Source of the DNA: Micropterix aruncella
Lineage: Eukaryota > Arthropoda > Insecta > Lepidoptera > Micropterigidae
Assembly (NCBI GenBank): GCA_944548615.1
Contig: OX155963.1
Span: forward strand, 30,159,985-30,223,984
DNA length: 64,000 nucleotides
Reading direction: 5' to 3'
A model generated the notes under the pieces. That model was not told where the DNA came from and ran no database searches. It saw nothing but the letters and a program-made list of their open reading frames with translations. The position numbers and the translations under genes are program-made. Below are positions 44,839 through 56,752 of the stretch, in pieces; positions within the stretch are counted from its first letter, which is position 1, and every line of letters begins with the position of its first letter.

Positions 44839-46340
44839 TTATTTATAATGTCAAACAACCGCGATAGTCTTCAAGCAAACATATTAGATTGCTCGATGCC
44901 ATACTGTGATTTGGCACATAGGATTTTACTACGAACCGCAACGTGTAGATGGCCTCATGGTTCCAAAAATTTATTATTACGTCCTCTTACGTTCAATATG
45001 GCGGGGTTCGTGCAATGGCAGTATGGCGGCGCACTATAGATGGCGCTCTAAACACGCCTATACGGTATCCTATATCAAAATGAATAATAATATCAAACAA
45101 ACGATATTTTGAATCATAGCTCGTACTGTTTTAATATTTATTTAAATAACTATGTCATTTTTTATGTGGTAGTTAGGTATACATATTTAAATACGTAATA
45201 AATAGGCCCTTTAATGTCCAGTTAGACTAATGGAGGGCATTCTCCTCTTTTTATTATTTCTATGATGTAATCAGCCTATATAAAATATGAGATAAATAGA
45301 CCTAATAATTGAATATTGTATCATTTGTTTAATTATTGGTATAATAGGTAATAATATTTTTATAAGCCATCAGTCCTTTATAAAAAAAACATTCGATATC
45401 ACTATCATAGATGACCAAATACATTGCTATTAGTTTCGACAAAAAAAACCTGCTGTCAGTGCCACCTGCATGTCGCCAGCGTAAACGGGTTGCCAAAATG
45501 TACTGTGGCATTTATCATGCTAATACGCTATATAATCAAGGTCTATAATGTGATAGCCGAATCGGAAAAGCTTGGTTACCCTTTATATGTTACAATCACT
45601 GAATCAACAGCTAAGATGCCATTACAACATCTTTTGGATTTTGATGCAATGACTAGTCCAAAATCGGCTTGAGGTTTTGTAATAGCTTTTTTTTAAATAT
45701 AGCTTCTTTATTATTCAAGATGCTTTTAGGGAGCAATACCTATATATTCGTTTTGTCATTAAATTATTTCTGTCGCCCTAGATAAATAAAATTTCCGTGT
45801 GTGCGTCGATCAGAAGCAGAAAAACCATATACTCGAAACTGTCATGCTTATACTTACGCTTTTTTTCTTGGCAAGACAGTATTGATGAGATTTCTGTATC
45901 AGTCAAGTTTGAAATTAAGCAGTCATAGAACTTGCTTGCCCTACCCAATTTACAAATTACCTAAGCCAGTTGGTAGAAATCCCTACTCTTGGTATTGTCA
46001 ATTTATTTTACATGATTTACCTTATATTGTATATGTACTAGTATAATACTTTTGTGTAGGTATAGATTGTCATTTTTTTTAAACATGAAAAATAATTAAA
46101 AATACAGAAGGTTTTATATTTATATTATAAATATAAAATCTTTTTAAAGTAATTTAAGCTGCATACCTAAGTAGGTAGGTGAATATAGGTAGGTGAATAC
46201 TGCATACCTAAGTAGGTAGGTACCTAATAGGTAGGTGAATATAGGTAGTCATAATATAAAAAGAAATAGTCATTCAAATTAAAATGACCACATTAGAAAT
46301 ATTACAAATATAATAGAATTACAACAATAAAAATGGCGCA
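44839..46340. other. Non-coding stretch with small minisatellite
   Basis: A TAGGTAGGTGAA-type array lies at 46163-46250. A frame of 82 codons at 45424-45672 has no recognised domain. Otherwise nothing seen. Confidence 0.4.
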
Positions 46341-46359
46341 ATAGAAATAGTCCGAACAA

Positions 46360-46440
46360 ATTTTTATTTATTTATTTATTTATTTATTATAAAAGGTACA
46401 CAAACAATACTCTAATATTACATGGCTATCGCTAACATTT
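46360..46440 (-). mobile_element. LINE-like tail, minus strand
   Basis: A (TTTA)n tail of about seven units joined to GGTACACAAACAATACTC resembles a LINE 3' terminus. Coding sequence is not identifiable. Confidence 0.35.
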
Positions 46441-47553
46441 TTACTTTGTTTCTAATTAGGGTATAATATTATATGCGTACTCCGCACGCTTAATTTATAA
46501 TTGCGTATGTGCCGTATCTCATGATTTACAAAATTATCAAAATTATGAAAATTATCAAAAATGATCAGTACAAAAATTAATATCCTTAAAAATTATCAAA
46601 ACAAAAATTAAAAATTTTTGAAATAAGTTTACAGTGAATTCTAAAAAACAATTAAACAATTAAATGGTAAAAAATAGATCAAATATTGTCTGGAATAAAA
46701 TAATAAAAACATAAAAATTATCAAAACGAAAATTAAAAATTTTAGAAATAAGTTTATAGTGAATTCTGAAAAACAGTTTATGTATTAATTCATCTTCGAT
46801 TATCAAAATGATTGGATTTAGTCAATAGTAAATAGTCAGTAGTCGATAGGAAACATAATGTAAGCAGCATATGTATACTGCCTAGTGTCGACATGTATGC
46901 AGTTGTAGTACCTATGCATGACAATATTGTTATGGTAGGTAGGTAGGTACCAGATTCGATACGTCCCGCAAGACGTTAGCGATGATATTGTAAACAAATT
47001 GCGAATAGCTTTTTTGTGGAGTCGAAATATTCATTTTTGATTAAATTGTCTCCATTCCCCAGAATATGAGGTCATAACATATTAAGGTATGGAAATAGGC
47101 AAAGTAGTCAGACTTTGCGGCTTTAACCGCCCTACCTATACGAACGTAAGTGATACGTAAGCCATATTATCATATTGTTTTTTTTTCTAATATTTGAAAA
47201 TGTACAAATTTATATAAAACCGATATATTAAATCGCTTATATAAACCGCTATATATTTTGTCTGGTCTATATTTTAAACAAGTATTAATAACGATAAATC
47301 GAATGAAATAAAACCAAGGATTTACCTACTTTTTTTAATAATAACCCAAACATTTTATTTTTTGATAGCAAACATGGCACTACTTAATTTTTCGTTCAAT
47401 TCATCCAAAGAACTTTACCATTGGAGTTTAATATCTAAATGGATACCTAAAAAATTAAAATGGTCAACATGCAGGGAAGGAGGGATACATAGGAGACTGA
47501 GCTGATACCCCCCCCCCCCCCCCTTCCACCTACCTTGTGGCCATGATAAGGTA
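46441..47553. other. AT-rich non-coding DNA
   Basis: Repeated AAAATTATCAAAA words at 46530-46740 and a C16 run at 47508-47523. No gene seen. Confidence 0.45.
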
Positions 47554-47561
47554 CCTAGGTG

Positions 47562-48661
47562 CAGTGGCGTGCCCAGGGTTCGTAAATAGGGCAAGCCCGA
47601 CATACCTTTTTGTGTTTTTTTACGCTTTTTATAGTAAAAAAGTGGTACCTCTTTACTCTTTAATCTTCAGTTTGAAATTTACTGCTTGGGTCGTACATTC
47701 AATAAAGCACACTGAAGGCATGCTACTGCAAGACAGAATTTAACATATACTTATCAGCAGTCGCATACCTCTAGTGGCTTTAAAGGACTCTCTTGCGTCG
47801 TTGCGTCTCAAACGAGGTGCTGAGTTATTTTGTAGATTGTTTTCATAAATTTGATCAAATTCATATTGAAATTCAACACGTAACCAAGTCTGAAATTCCT
47901 TTATTTTGTTTTTCTTCATTAATTCCTATAACCCACATCGACTTGTGATTTTTGAAGAATGTTGTACAAGCTCTCAGCTTTTTCAAAAATTCGGCGGAAA
48001 ACAAGGTGAAAAAATTTAAATGGAATGATCGCATCGAGTTTTCAAAATTCTCCGCTGCTAAAACCGTATCCCCGTCCCAGTCCTGCGGGTTGTTACATAT
48101 GTCAGAAAACAAAATAATAAGAATACATTACTGACCACAAAGGACAATTTCCTCCATATTTTATCAGGCACTAAAAACCACAAATCAATTGAAATTACAC
48201 AATAAAAAATTAGCCCGACGTCACTCGCACATTTAAATCCAAACTAATTATAATGAAGTCGCGCTTTCTGTTGACACGTTCGCATTCACAGTTCGCATTC
48301 AACGTCATGGCTAAGCAAGCCCGGCTTAACTCCCGATACAAAAGTTGTATATAGACATATATTGTTTAGCGTAATTTGCCACAGGTGCGAATGAGAGGAA
48401 CACTGATTTTGAAAGCCGCATTGAAAGCCCAATATGTGCGAGTGAAACAGCAATCGCGCCCTGTCGATAATTATCGCACCTGTCGATAACAGTTTTTTTC
48501 TCGCGTGGAGCGAGCTGTGCGCGTTAGATGGCAGTAGTAGCGCCAGCAAAATAATTTATTTAATTGTTTTTTTTACGAATTGTGTTATTAATTTATTTAA
48601 TCGTTAATTTGGAAGTATAGGCAAGCCAGGCTTTTCGGCTTATATGAAGAGACCGCCACTG
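47562..48661. mobile_element. hAT transposon, internally decayed
   Basis: The ends CAGTGGCGTGCCC and ..GACCGCCACTG are hAT-type terminal inverted repeats. An exact 8-bp TSD, CCTAGGTG, lies at 47554-47561 and 48662-48669. The 1.1-kb interior carries a minus-strand transposase fragment. Autonomous hATs are usually 2.5-5 kb, so this is a deletion derivative. Confidence 0.92.
47740..48112 (-). pseudogene. hAT transposase fragment
   Basis: The minus frame from 48112 reads DICNNPQDWDGDTVLAAENF and then RSFHLNFFTLFSAEFLKK. The 'WDGxTxxxAxxFxxxxxxFxFxFFxxLF' pattern occurs in ZMYM/DUF4371-like hAT transposases of insects. A shifted frame below 47890 (FDQIYENN.., LRRNDARESF) looks like further transposase. 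No catalytic triad can be traced. Non-functional. Confidence 0.65.
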
Positions 48662-48739
48662 CCTAGGTGATTAGGTACCTTATTATGCGTGATCTATATA
48701 CATAATAACTGGTAGGTACCTACATACCTATCTAATAAA

Positions 48740-49160
48740 ATAGGGGAAGTACCGGCCCATCCGTGTTTCTCTACCGGAATCAAGCGATATTCAAATAAAC
48801 AACTTCCCGCTCATAATTCGTCATTTAAACTATCCACCGCGGGTTTTTATCAATTAATACGTCATTTTATAACGCTGTTTGCGGACGTCACTGATTCATA
48901 TAGAATTATAAGACCTGCCACAGGACGACAACACATATACACGTCTCCCTCCCTCTCTCGCCCGCCACCGGATATTAAAACGAGAAAGCTATGAAATATT
49001 AAAAATAAAATGAACTCCATAAATACATTGCTGTCTCTTTTCTTTCTACTGCTCCGGCCTAGGTGTAAGGGAGAGGTAATAAAATGCGCGTTTCTCGCCA
49101 AATGAAGCATAGCAAAACCACAGATTGACCGCAGAGAGAATGGAGGCAAGTCGATTATGT
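48740..49160. other. Unique stretch with paired RUNX-like sites
   Basis: No repeat partner. AACCACA (49116-49122) and ACCGCA (49128-49133) match the RUNX core (reverse TGYGGT) in the same orientation, 12 bp apart. A pair like this is not improbable by chance in 64 kb. A CT-rich tract sits at 48940-48965. Confidence 0.3.
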
Positions 49161-49376
49161 GTGTGTGGGTGCTAGTGATGCTATGGTGATTATGAATTAT
49201 AGGAATAATGATTGATTGGCGTCTGGGCTGTATGGAATATCGTACGTTTCAGTTGTGTATTTCTTTTTTTAATTCACGTGTTGGTGATTTCCTTTTCATT
49301 TTCCTTCCTTTCAATTTTAATTTTCAGTCTGGTTTCGAAGTTCATTTTGTTAATTTACAGTTTTTATTCATAATAT

Positions 49377-49446
49377 AATGTCTTAAAATAGGGTTTTATA
49401 CAGTGGCGTAACTACGCCACTGTATAAAACCCTATTTTAAGACATT
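49377..49446. repeat. 70-bp perfect palindrome with abutting hAT ends
   Basis: Arms of 34 bp (49377-49410 and 49413-49446) are perfectly complementary around a 2-bp AC centre. The middle 22 bp, CAGTGGCGTAACTACGCCACTG, are two hAT-type termini facing each other with nothing between. The other 24 bp of each arm (ending GGGTTTTATA) are flanking DNA. Confidence 0.95.
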
Positions 49447-51224
49447 TTTAAGCTTAATGACTTCTTCCACGTGTAGAATACTCTTAATCTCTACACAGTG
49501 TTATAATAAAACTACCCTCTTCGTCGGGATACTGTCCAGGTGAAATAGGCCTATAATGACTTAATGGAAGGTAAAATGTCGTTTCTCCCCTGAATATACG
49601 TTGTTCTTTCGTCAAATATATGTCTTATATTTTATGTTAAATTATAGAGCTTATGCTAGAATAAAAATCATAAAAATACGATTCAATAATAACGAAAAAG
49701 ATATGCGAATTGCATAAAGTACCTGTATTTTTGTAATGACAGGAATAAAATGTCACAAATCAGTTACTTTCGTCAACTTTACATTGTCAATTAGAATGTA
49801 TTTGTATTTTTAAACCTTGAAATACATGGTGACCTTTTAGCGACTTTCATCATAAAGAAATACGTTTGAAACACAGGTTGCTATTACAGGTCCTAGTACT
49901 TTTAGTTTTTAGTTTTATTAGGATTTTTTTTCAAAAAGCGTCTTGAGTGTGACGTTCTAAGAGCAATGGAGTATTTTATGTTTTCCTTTATCTTACGTCT
50001 TCTACTTAAAGCCAAAAACATAGTTTAATTGCAATTTGGTGACGGTTACATAAAGCGACGCCTTAACTCGAATTTACAATAAATTAAAATAAATGGCTTC
50101 TTGCAACAAACCGGCAATTTCTCCATAGTTTTATAATGTGGAGATAATTAATATTACCTAGTCACAATTTTGATTATTTGACCTGTTCCTAATGTTTATA
50201 ATTAAAGTTATGTAGCGACGCTACAAACCCAACTATAAAGTTTATTTTTATTTTGATTTAATGGCTGGCTGAGAACGAGCCCAGCAATATTATTTCGTTC
50301 TATTAAAAAGTGGATACATTCAAATTTTAAAAACAAATTTTCGAACTGTCATTCTGTACCTTAACAAGAGACGATTCAACTGAAAAGAAATTACGCTCGC
50401 GTTATCACGTATTATTGTACATTTTTGTAAAGAGAAAAAATATAATTTACACAACAGTTTATCGCGGTTTTTTTACTATCACGTTCTTCGACACACGAAA
50501 GAGACGCGAAAGTTATTTATTTGTAATGTTGATATTCTAACGCTAATAATCTTCTTTTTATACTTACTATTTCTTAACAATTACCTAATTTAGTTTTGTT
50601 CCTAACTTTATGATTTAAAAATGATTGTTTTTTAATTCTTTATTCATTATTATTATTATAAATCAATGACTCTTAGTTATGAATTTTTAAAATAGTATTT
50701 ATTTTATAACTATTTTATAAGTAGGTACTTACGACTATTTTAAACCGCTCTTATTTTTAGTAAATATTTAAAAAACTCTTTTATATGTGATTCTAAATTT
50801 TTAATTGCTGTAACGTTCTTTGATTATGTTTTAAATGGTATGTATATATTAAACTTATATTAAGTTAAAATTATTATCTGGGTATTAAATAAAATTGCTC
50901 CTAACCTTTTAGATTTTTTAAGACGTATTCACACACTATGTGTAACTATGTTTATAGAATGTGGGCCCAAGCACAAGCTTTGCTTAGTTGGGTGAAATTG
51001 GACTGAATTGGAAATAGTAATAGTATTGAAATTGGAAATAGTAATTGAGTTTACTTTATTGCTGTGGATTAAGTTACACTATAATTACATAATAGTAATT
51101 ATTTGAATAACATTTTATTTAATTATTTAAATTGTAATTATTGTAATTATTTAATTGCTTTAAATTTAAATAAATCACATGAAATATTATCGTATCTATT
51201 AAAGCTGACTGATGATAAAAAAAA
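49447..51224. other. AT-rich non-coding DNA
   Basis: Nothing recognised in 1.8 kb. Confidence 0.5.
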
Positions 51225-51660
51225 CAATGAACCACATCACTAGCCGTTGTGGCGGCTTGCCTGCTTGCGGTTCCGATACAAATTCAAAATTACGCGCCTC
51301 TCAGTATTGTTGCAGCGATCGCGCGGGGAGGTCATCTGCTTTACCGACGTCGCGTCGCGCCCGCTTCCCGCCATCGCAAACGTCAAACGTCAAAGTAGGT
51401 ATTTAAGCGCGCGATAATTTAAAAGAGAAACAGTGCCAGTGATAATTAATCGAATAGAGTGTCGAAACAAGTGAACAATGGCAAAAGTTGTGCGTGGACT
51501 TCTCGGAGTTGAATGATAAATATTGCCGTTTCTCGTAATGTCGGACTTTCCTGAGGTCGTTCAGGTCCGAACGACGTATGACTAATATGTGCGGACATCG
51601 CGAATGTAAACAAAGTGCTGTCACCGGCGCGCGTGCCTAGTACTGTTTTGTTATTTATAT
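51225..51660 (+). promoter_or_regulatory. CpG-rich unique island, promoter-like
   Basis: It contains three RUNX-core-like words (AACCACA 51230, TTGTGGC 51247, TGCGGTT 51266). A TATTTAAG at about 51399 is followed some 30 bp on by ACAGTG (about 51430), a TATA-plus-initiator spacing. ATG at 51478, in fair Kozak context (GAACAATGGC), opens only a 12-codon frame. It could be an alternative promoter and 5' UTR or an enhancer; no transcript evidence. Confidence 0.35.
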
Positions 51661-52473
51661 TTTATTAATAATAACATTTAAGTTTTAGTACACGAATATG
51701 CCTACCTAAAATGCAATGTGTGTCTGTTTCAAACCATCAAAATAAAATGGGGAATATATGAAGTTTAGCTAAGTCTGCCAATTTTTTTTAAACTAACAAA
51801 CTTACGCCAAATAGGTGTTAATAAAGCTTTAAAAAAACTAACTTAATAAACCGCCATATAGGCATTTATGAATCGTTTATAAAAACTAACTTAACCTACT
51901 GTCATATAAGTGTTTGGCGCTTCTTTAAACGCACATCCCTATCTTATTAAATAGATTTATAGAGATAAACCAACGATTCTTACAGATTCGGAATCGTGTT
52001 ATTAATACAGTGGGGTGACATTAACCTTTGGGTTATTATTCAAAAAGTAGGTGAAAAATCGTTGGGTTTTTTCATTTGATTTCTCAACAGCATTACTTAC
52101 TTGTTTAAAATATGCTAGATTTTTTTACACAATAAAGCCATTTATGGCCCTTGTTTGTATTTAAAATCTTAGGAACAATTTGATGTATAACGTACGCTCT
52201 GTGGGTTATGTTTTTTTTTTTCTTTTTTTGTACATGTTGCATTCCGGCGATAATATAGCGGACGTATCATATACGTTTGTCAAGGTAGGGCGGTTAAAAC
52301 ACCTTCAATGTAGTTTGCTAAACTGCATAAATACCCTTAAATGCTGTTTGTTTATCTGTTTCAAATCATCTAAATAATATGGGATGAAGGTCAAACTTCA
52401 ATACGCGTTTCCTCGAAATAATAACAAAAATATGAGATATAGAAACTCAATAATACATAATTATACTTTCATT
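51661..52473. other. AT-rich non-coding DNA
   Basis: CCGCCATATAGGCATTTATGAATCG-like and CTGTCATATAAGTG words repeat once (51850-51915). No gene. Confidence 0.4.
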
Positions 52474-53557
52474 CTAGTTATACCATAAAGTGGTTAGTGA
52501 TCACATTAACACCATCATGCAATTTCAGTAGGTACCAACTAATTTTTCAATATTTCTAAACCTTTAAACTGCAATGCATTCTGAGGTCCACATTATTAAT
52601 TATATTAAATTCGAAGATCTGTAATTTTTCTCTAATTTAGCATTCAGTGTTATACCCTATAATTAGTGTGGTGCGTCATTTGTTCAGTAAATATTTACTA
52701 TAAAATAATTCATTTTGATAATTTTTAATATATTTAATAATGTTAAAGAAAAAAATACAAATACCATCTATAGTGTTTTTAGTCACAGAATAAATTGGTA
52801 TTATTTGAAATATATACTACAGTTTTTGGCTATCACATTAGGACCATCATGCATTTTCAGTATTAATTAGCATATTTCAATATTCCTAGACTTTAAAAGT
52901 GTAATATATTCTGATATCTACATTGTTATTATTTTTAATAATACGTAGATCATTTGTCACTAATTTAACATCTGATTAAAAGCTTGTGTCACTATAAGAG
53001 TGTCACAGACTGCATCGTCTACCCTAGACAACAACGGTTGCAACATCGTCGAAACGTCGGGTGTTACAAAAGGCACGCGGTAAATTCGTTTTAATTTTAC
53101 TTATAATGTCAAACAATCGCGATAGTCATCGATTTCATAGCTTGTGTCACATTATTATTCAAGTGGATATATGTTAATTTGATTAATTTTATATATTTAT
53201 GTTAAAATAAATACCAACTTGAATCATTATAATACATACGTAAGTACATAAACTTCTTACACTATTCAAATTGTTTCTTTAACATTATTAAATGTATTTT
53301 AAAAGTATCAATATGAATTATTTTGGAGTAAATATTTACTGAAATAATGACACGGCATACACTAATTATAATAGGACATCAAACTGAATGTCAAATTACA
53401 TAAAAATGATCATCGTATATTTATTTATTAAACTTAATAATGTGGATTTCAAAATGTATTGTAGTTTAAAAGTTTAGAAATATTGAAAAATGCTATTTAA
53501 TCCTGAAATTGCATGGTGGTCCTAATGCAATGACCACCCACTGAAGTTATACTATAG
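52474..53557. mobile_element. Long-TIR foldback element
   Basis: About 130 bp from 52474 (TGATCACATTA.. ACCATCATGCAATTTCAG .. TTTCAATATTTCTAAAC) recur inverted at 53405-53557. A third, direct copy lies at 52825-52960, so the element has been internally duplicated or nested. No transposase. Confidence 0.65.
52993..53138 (+). mobile_element. 146-bp retro-insert with 12-bp TSD
   Basis: AGCTTGTGTCAC at 52981-52992 and 53139-53150 is an exact duplication. The insert carries the right half of the CGACGTTTC foldback plus TTATAATGTCAAACAATCGCG, seen also at 44845. The TSD length and one-sided truncation suggest target-primed reverse transcription, so these sequences are the 3' end of a LINE or SINE. 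Confidence 0.7.
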
Positions 53558-53825
53558 TATATATTTTAAATAATACCGAGTTATTTTTATTCCGTAACCC
53601 TGGAAACTGCTTGATAACAGTTGTGACTTAAAAAATGAAATTTTCCGGATGGAAATATATTTTTTACTATTTTATACATCATTTACAACTCCCCCCGAAG
53701 CCCGGTGTCTTGTCCGTGGGGTATACGAGTACATCAATCTGCACATATACATGCATATAAAAAAGACACATAAATGATGTGTCTTCTTTACTGAATGCTA
53801 TATTTTAAAAAATACTTTTTTGTAC
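53558..53825. other. AT-rich DNA with a small hairpin
   Basis: AAGACACAT-AAATG-ATGTGTCTT at 53763-53785 is a perfect 9-bp stem. No gene. Confidence 0.5.
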
Positions 53826-54247
53826 AGAATGTCCCAAAAGTCGACGTCAAGCCGGAAACAGGTCATACTAGTTATCAGAAAAGTATTTAAAAAATCTTAG
53901 TTATATATTTTTTAAATTATAGGCAAAATAAAAACTAGAAAATCATTTTATTTTCAGTACAGTCAGTTAAAATTGGGCGAAGTATTATTTTTCAAGCTGG
54001 AGCACTTAGCTTTTAATTTTAAGCAACAATTTACAGAAGCACTATTCAGGATTACATAATAAAATTTAAATTGAAAAAAAAATAAAGATTTGTAGTAACG
54101 GGATTTAAAAACCCATCACAGGGTGTTATTTTCTCGTTTTTTGCCTATAATTTTAAAAATATATAACATAGATTTTTTTAAAGTTTTTCCGATAACTAAT
54201 ATGACTTGCACTCGTTTCCGGCTTGACGTCGACTTCTGGGACATGCC
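53826..54247. mobile_element. Foldback MITE, 420 bp
   Basis: The left (GAATGTCCCA, AGTCGACGTCAAGCCGGAAA, TAGTTATC) and right (GATAACTAA, TTTCCGGCTTGACGTCGACT, TGGGACATGC) arms pair over about 110 bp. An inner pair TATAGGCAAAA / TTTTTGCCTATA extends it. Confidence 0.8.
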
Positions 54248-55850
54248 ATATGGGTACAATTAAATGTTAATAATAAGTTTTATCCCATATTTGATCTAAT
54301 AACATTCTTTTCTTCGAGGTTTGTGTTCTTCATATTCTTGTCTACTTTGTCTTTAATTTGGTCAACACATTGAATTAATACTTTGGGTATTAATATAATT
54401 ATCCATCCATTTGGGTATTAATATAATGATCCGGATCAATAATATTTGATTACTTTCGATACTTTACTAAATACTTTTCTCCGCTCTTCTTGTGTTGCAG
54501 ACAATTTTAATTGGCATTTTGTATGTCTTGTCGTCTAATTATTGTACAAAGACCATGGAAACCCTTTTCAAATTTACAAAATGAAACATGACTCCGATTG
54601 CAGCAACTCTGTTTGCAGGAGTTATGGTTTCTTATATTTTTAGGAAATATTTTAATAATTATAACAGGTGTATCAGATAAGTTTATAAAAGAGTTTAAGG
54701 GTCGTCACCATGTAACCAAAAAAAACATTACTTTGTATTATGAAATTATGATAGTTTAAAATCTTATTCTTTTTTTGTATGGGAAAGTTCTTCCGAGTCA
54801 CATTAGACCGTTAGTGGCCTATATTTAATTCAATTTTACTAAATTAACTAAACTTCTTTGCTCATTTAATAAACTAACTAATTTTACAACACTTCTTTGC
54901 CTTCCCCTCTTGCTTTCTAAAGCCGTATACTGCTTTTCGCATTTTTCTTACTTGCCAGTGTGTCCGCTAGTTGAACTCTATATCGTACTTTTTCATCCTG
55001 CCCAAAGACGGTCATTATTAGCTCCTTATCTATGACATTGCCGTTCGGTATCGTAAATTTAAGGCCAAGAAATTTATATGCAAAATATATCTAAACAATT
55101 ATAAAAGAAAACCCCTTAAAAAGTTATGTTTGATCGCGCACCTCCCAAAAACCACTATTTCGATGTCAAATAAAAAAAACTAATTTATTATCTCCAAAAT
55201 ACATAGTTGTTTAGACATAAGTACTGTGGATACATAGTAATATATAATTTGATTATAAAATACAATAAATACCAAAAAACAAAACCTGTGATTACGGAAT
55301 CGGTGTATTTTTTTAGTAGATAGCCGATTAGGATCAAATAATTAAAAAAACGATACTTAAGGTTTCTAAAGTTTTTATTTAAAAAACCGCTAATGATATT
55401 GAAAACTGATGTAAGCAAGAGTTGTAGAATTTATATTATTTGTTTTTTTAAGTAATATTGATTTATTTTTCTAGTACCATTATTAACGGATTAATGCTGC
55501 CACGTCGGAAATTATATGAAAAAATAACGTAAATTTTCAACTTTTCCATGATTGCCAACTTTAATATATCCGAGCAATGACAAACGACATAAAGACAAGT
55601 GAATAAGTGATTTTGATGAAGTCCCTGCAAATACGCCGGTACGTACCTATTTGTCGGTAGCTATTACGCATCGGTCTAATGTGCCGCGCAATATAATGGA
55701 CTTTATTTTTGTGACATGTATGGAGTGATGCTGACGCCACGCACTCTATTGTTAAGCAGTCTGACTATTTGATTCGAGTTCTGTATTGCATCCACTGTCT
55801 GCTGATGAATTTTCAGCTTTTCCTAAACACTTTGGGGGTACTAATTAAAA
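54248..55850. other. AT-rich non-coding DNA
   Basis: TTTGGGTATTAATATAAT is doubled at 54381-54427. No gene seen. Confidence 0.45.
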
Positions 55851-56175
55851 TTACACCTTTCCTAGTACGCCAGCGTCAGGTTTCCTGGAGTCTGGCCTGC
55901 TGACCCTACCCCAGCATTATATGGCCAACATACTATCTGATCTGAAAGTATCAGCTTTTATAAAACTTGCACTTTTTTGTCGCTGGTTCTTGGACTAGGT
56001 ACTATGATGGCCTGCTTTAATGGAGTATGCTGAAGTGGACCCCCATTTTTCTCGCATACATGGACTCTCTGCAGCTCGAAATCGACTCCTGGGGGTCCAT
56101 ATAGATCCCTTTGGGAATCACTGCTTAGACCAATCGCTCTTGTGGTAAATTGGGGATAACTCATCGTCATAGTTT
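55851..56175 (-). other. Coding-like minus-strand stretch, unknown
   Basis: A 70-aa frame (56170-55958) reads MTMSYPQFTTRAIGLSSDSQ and continues with GPPGVDFELQRVHVCEKNGG. The composition is protein-like and G+C is higher than around. No domain recognised. It could be a host exon, a processed pseudogene or a transposon scrap. Confidence 0.25.
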
Positions 56176-56533
56176 ATTTATTCCATCAAGTTATAGACTG
56201 TGGAATACGTCATTTCGCATTGGTGCCAATTATTCATCACTTCATTACATAACGAACTCTTTTATATAAAGGCAAGATACTTTTGGTTATATTACAAAAA
56301 AATAATCAGAATAAAGTTACAAAAATATCAATAATAATCAATAAAATATAAAAATAGTCCATAAGCTCTTCAATAATAATCAACACGGCAAGTATTGCTA
56401 AAATAACAAAATAGAAAACCAATATAATTTACAAAGAAATATTATTTAAGATATATAAATAATCAAAATTATATTATCACAGGTACATATTTCAAAAATG
56501 TTTATTCAAGAATATACTCTCTTTATTCAAGAA

Positions 56534-56752
56534 TCCTACTAATATTATAAACGCGAAAGTTTGTATGTATGTATGGATGTTTGTTAGTCTTTCACGCAAA
56601 AACTACTGAATGGATTTTGATGAAACTTTACCATAATATAGCTTACACATCAGAATAACACATAGGCTATAATTTATAAAGATATATGGTTTTCTATCAT
56701 CATTATCACAATTTTCCATCACCACGCGGGTGAAACCGTTGGGTGCAGCTAG
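56534..56752 (+). mobile_element. Lep1-like non-autonomous Helitron, copy 2
   Basis: Same ends as 41611-41833 (A|TCCTACTAATATTATAAA; GGGTGCAGCTAG|T). Differences are scattered substitutions; one arm of the terminal hairpin is mutated (ACCGTTGGG). Confidence 0.88.
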
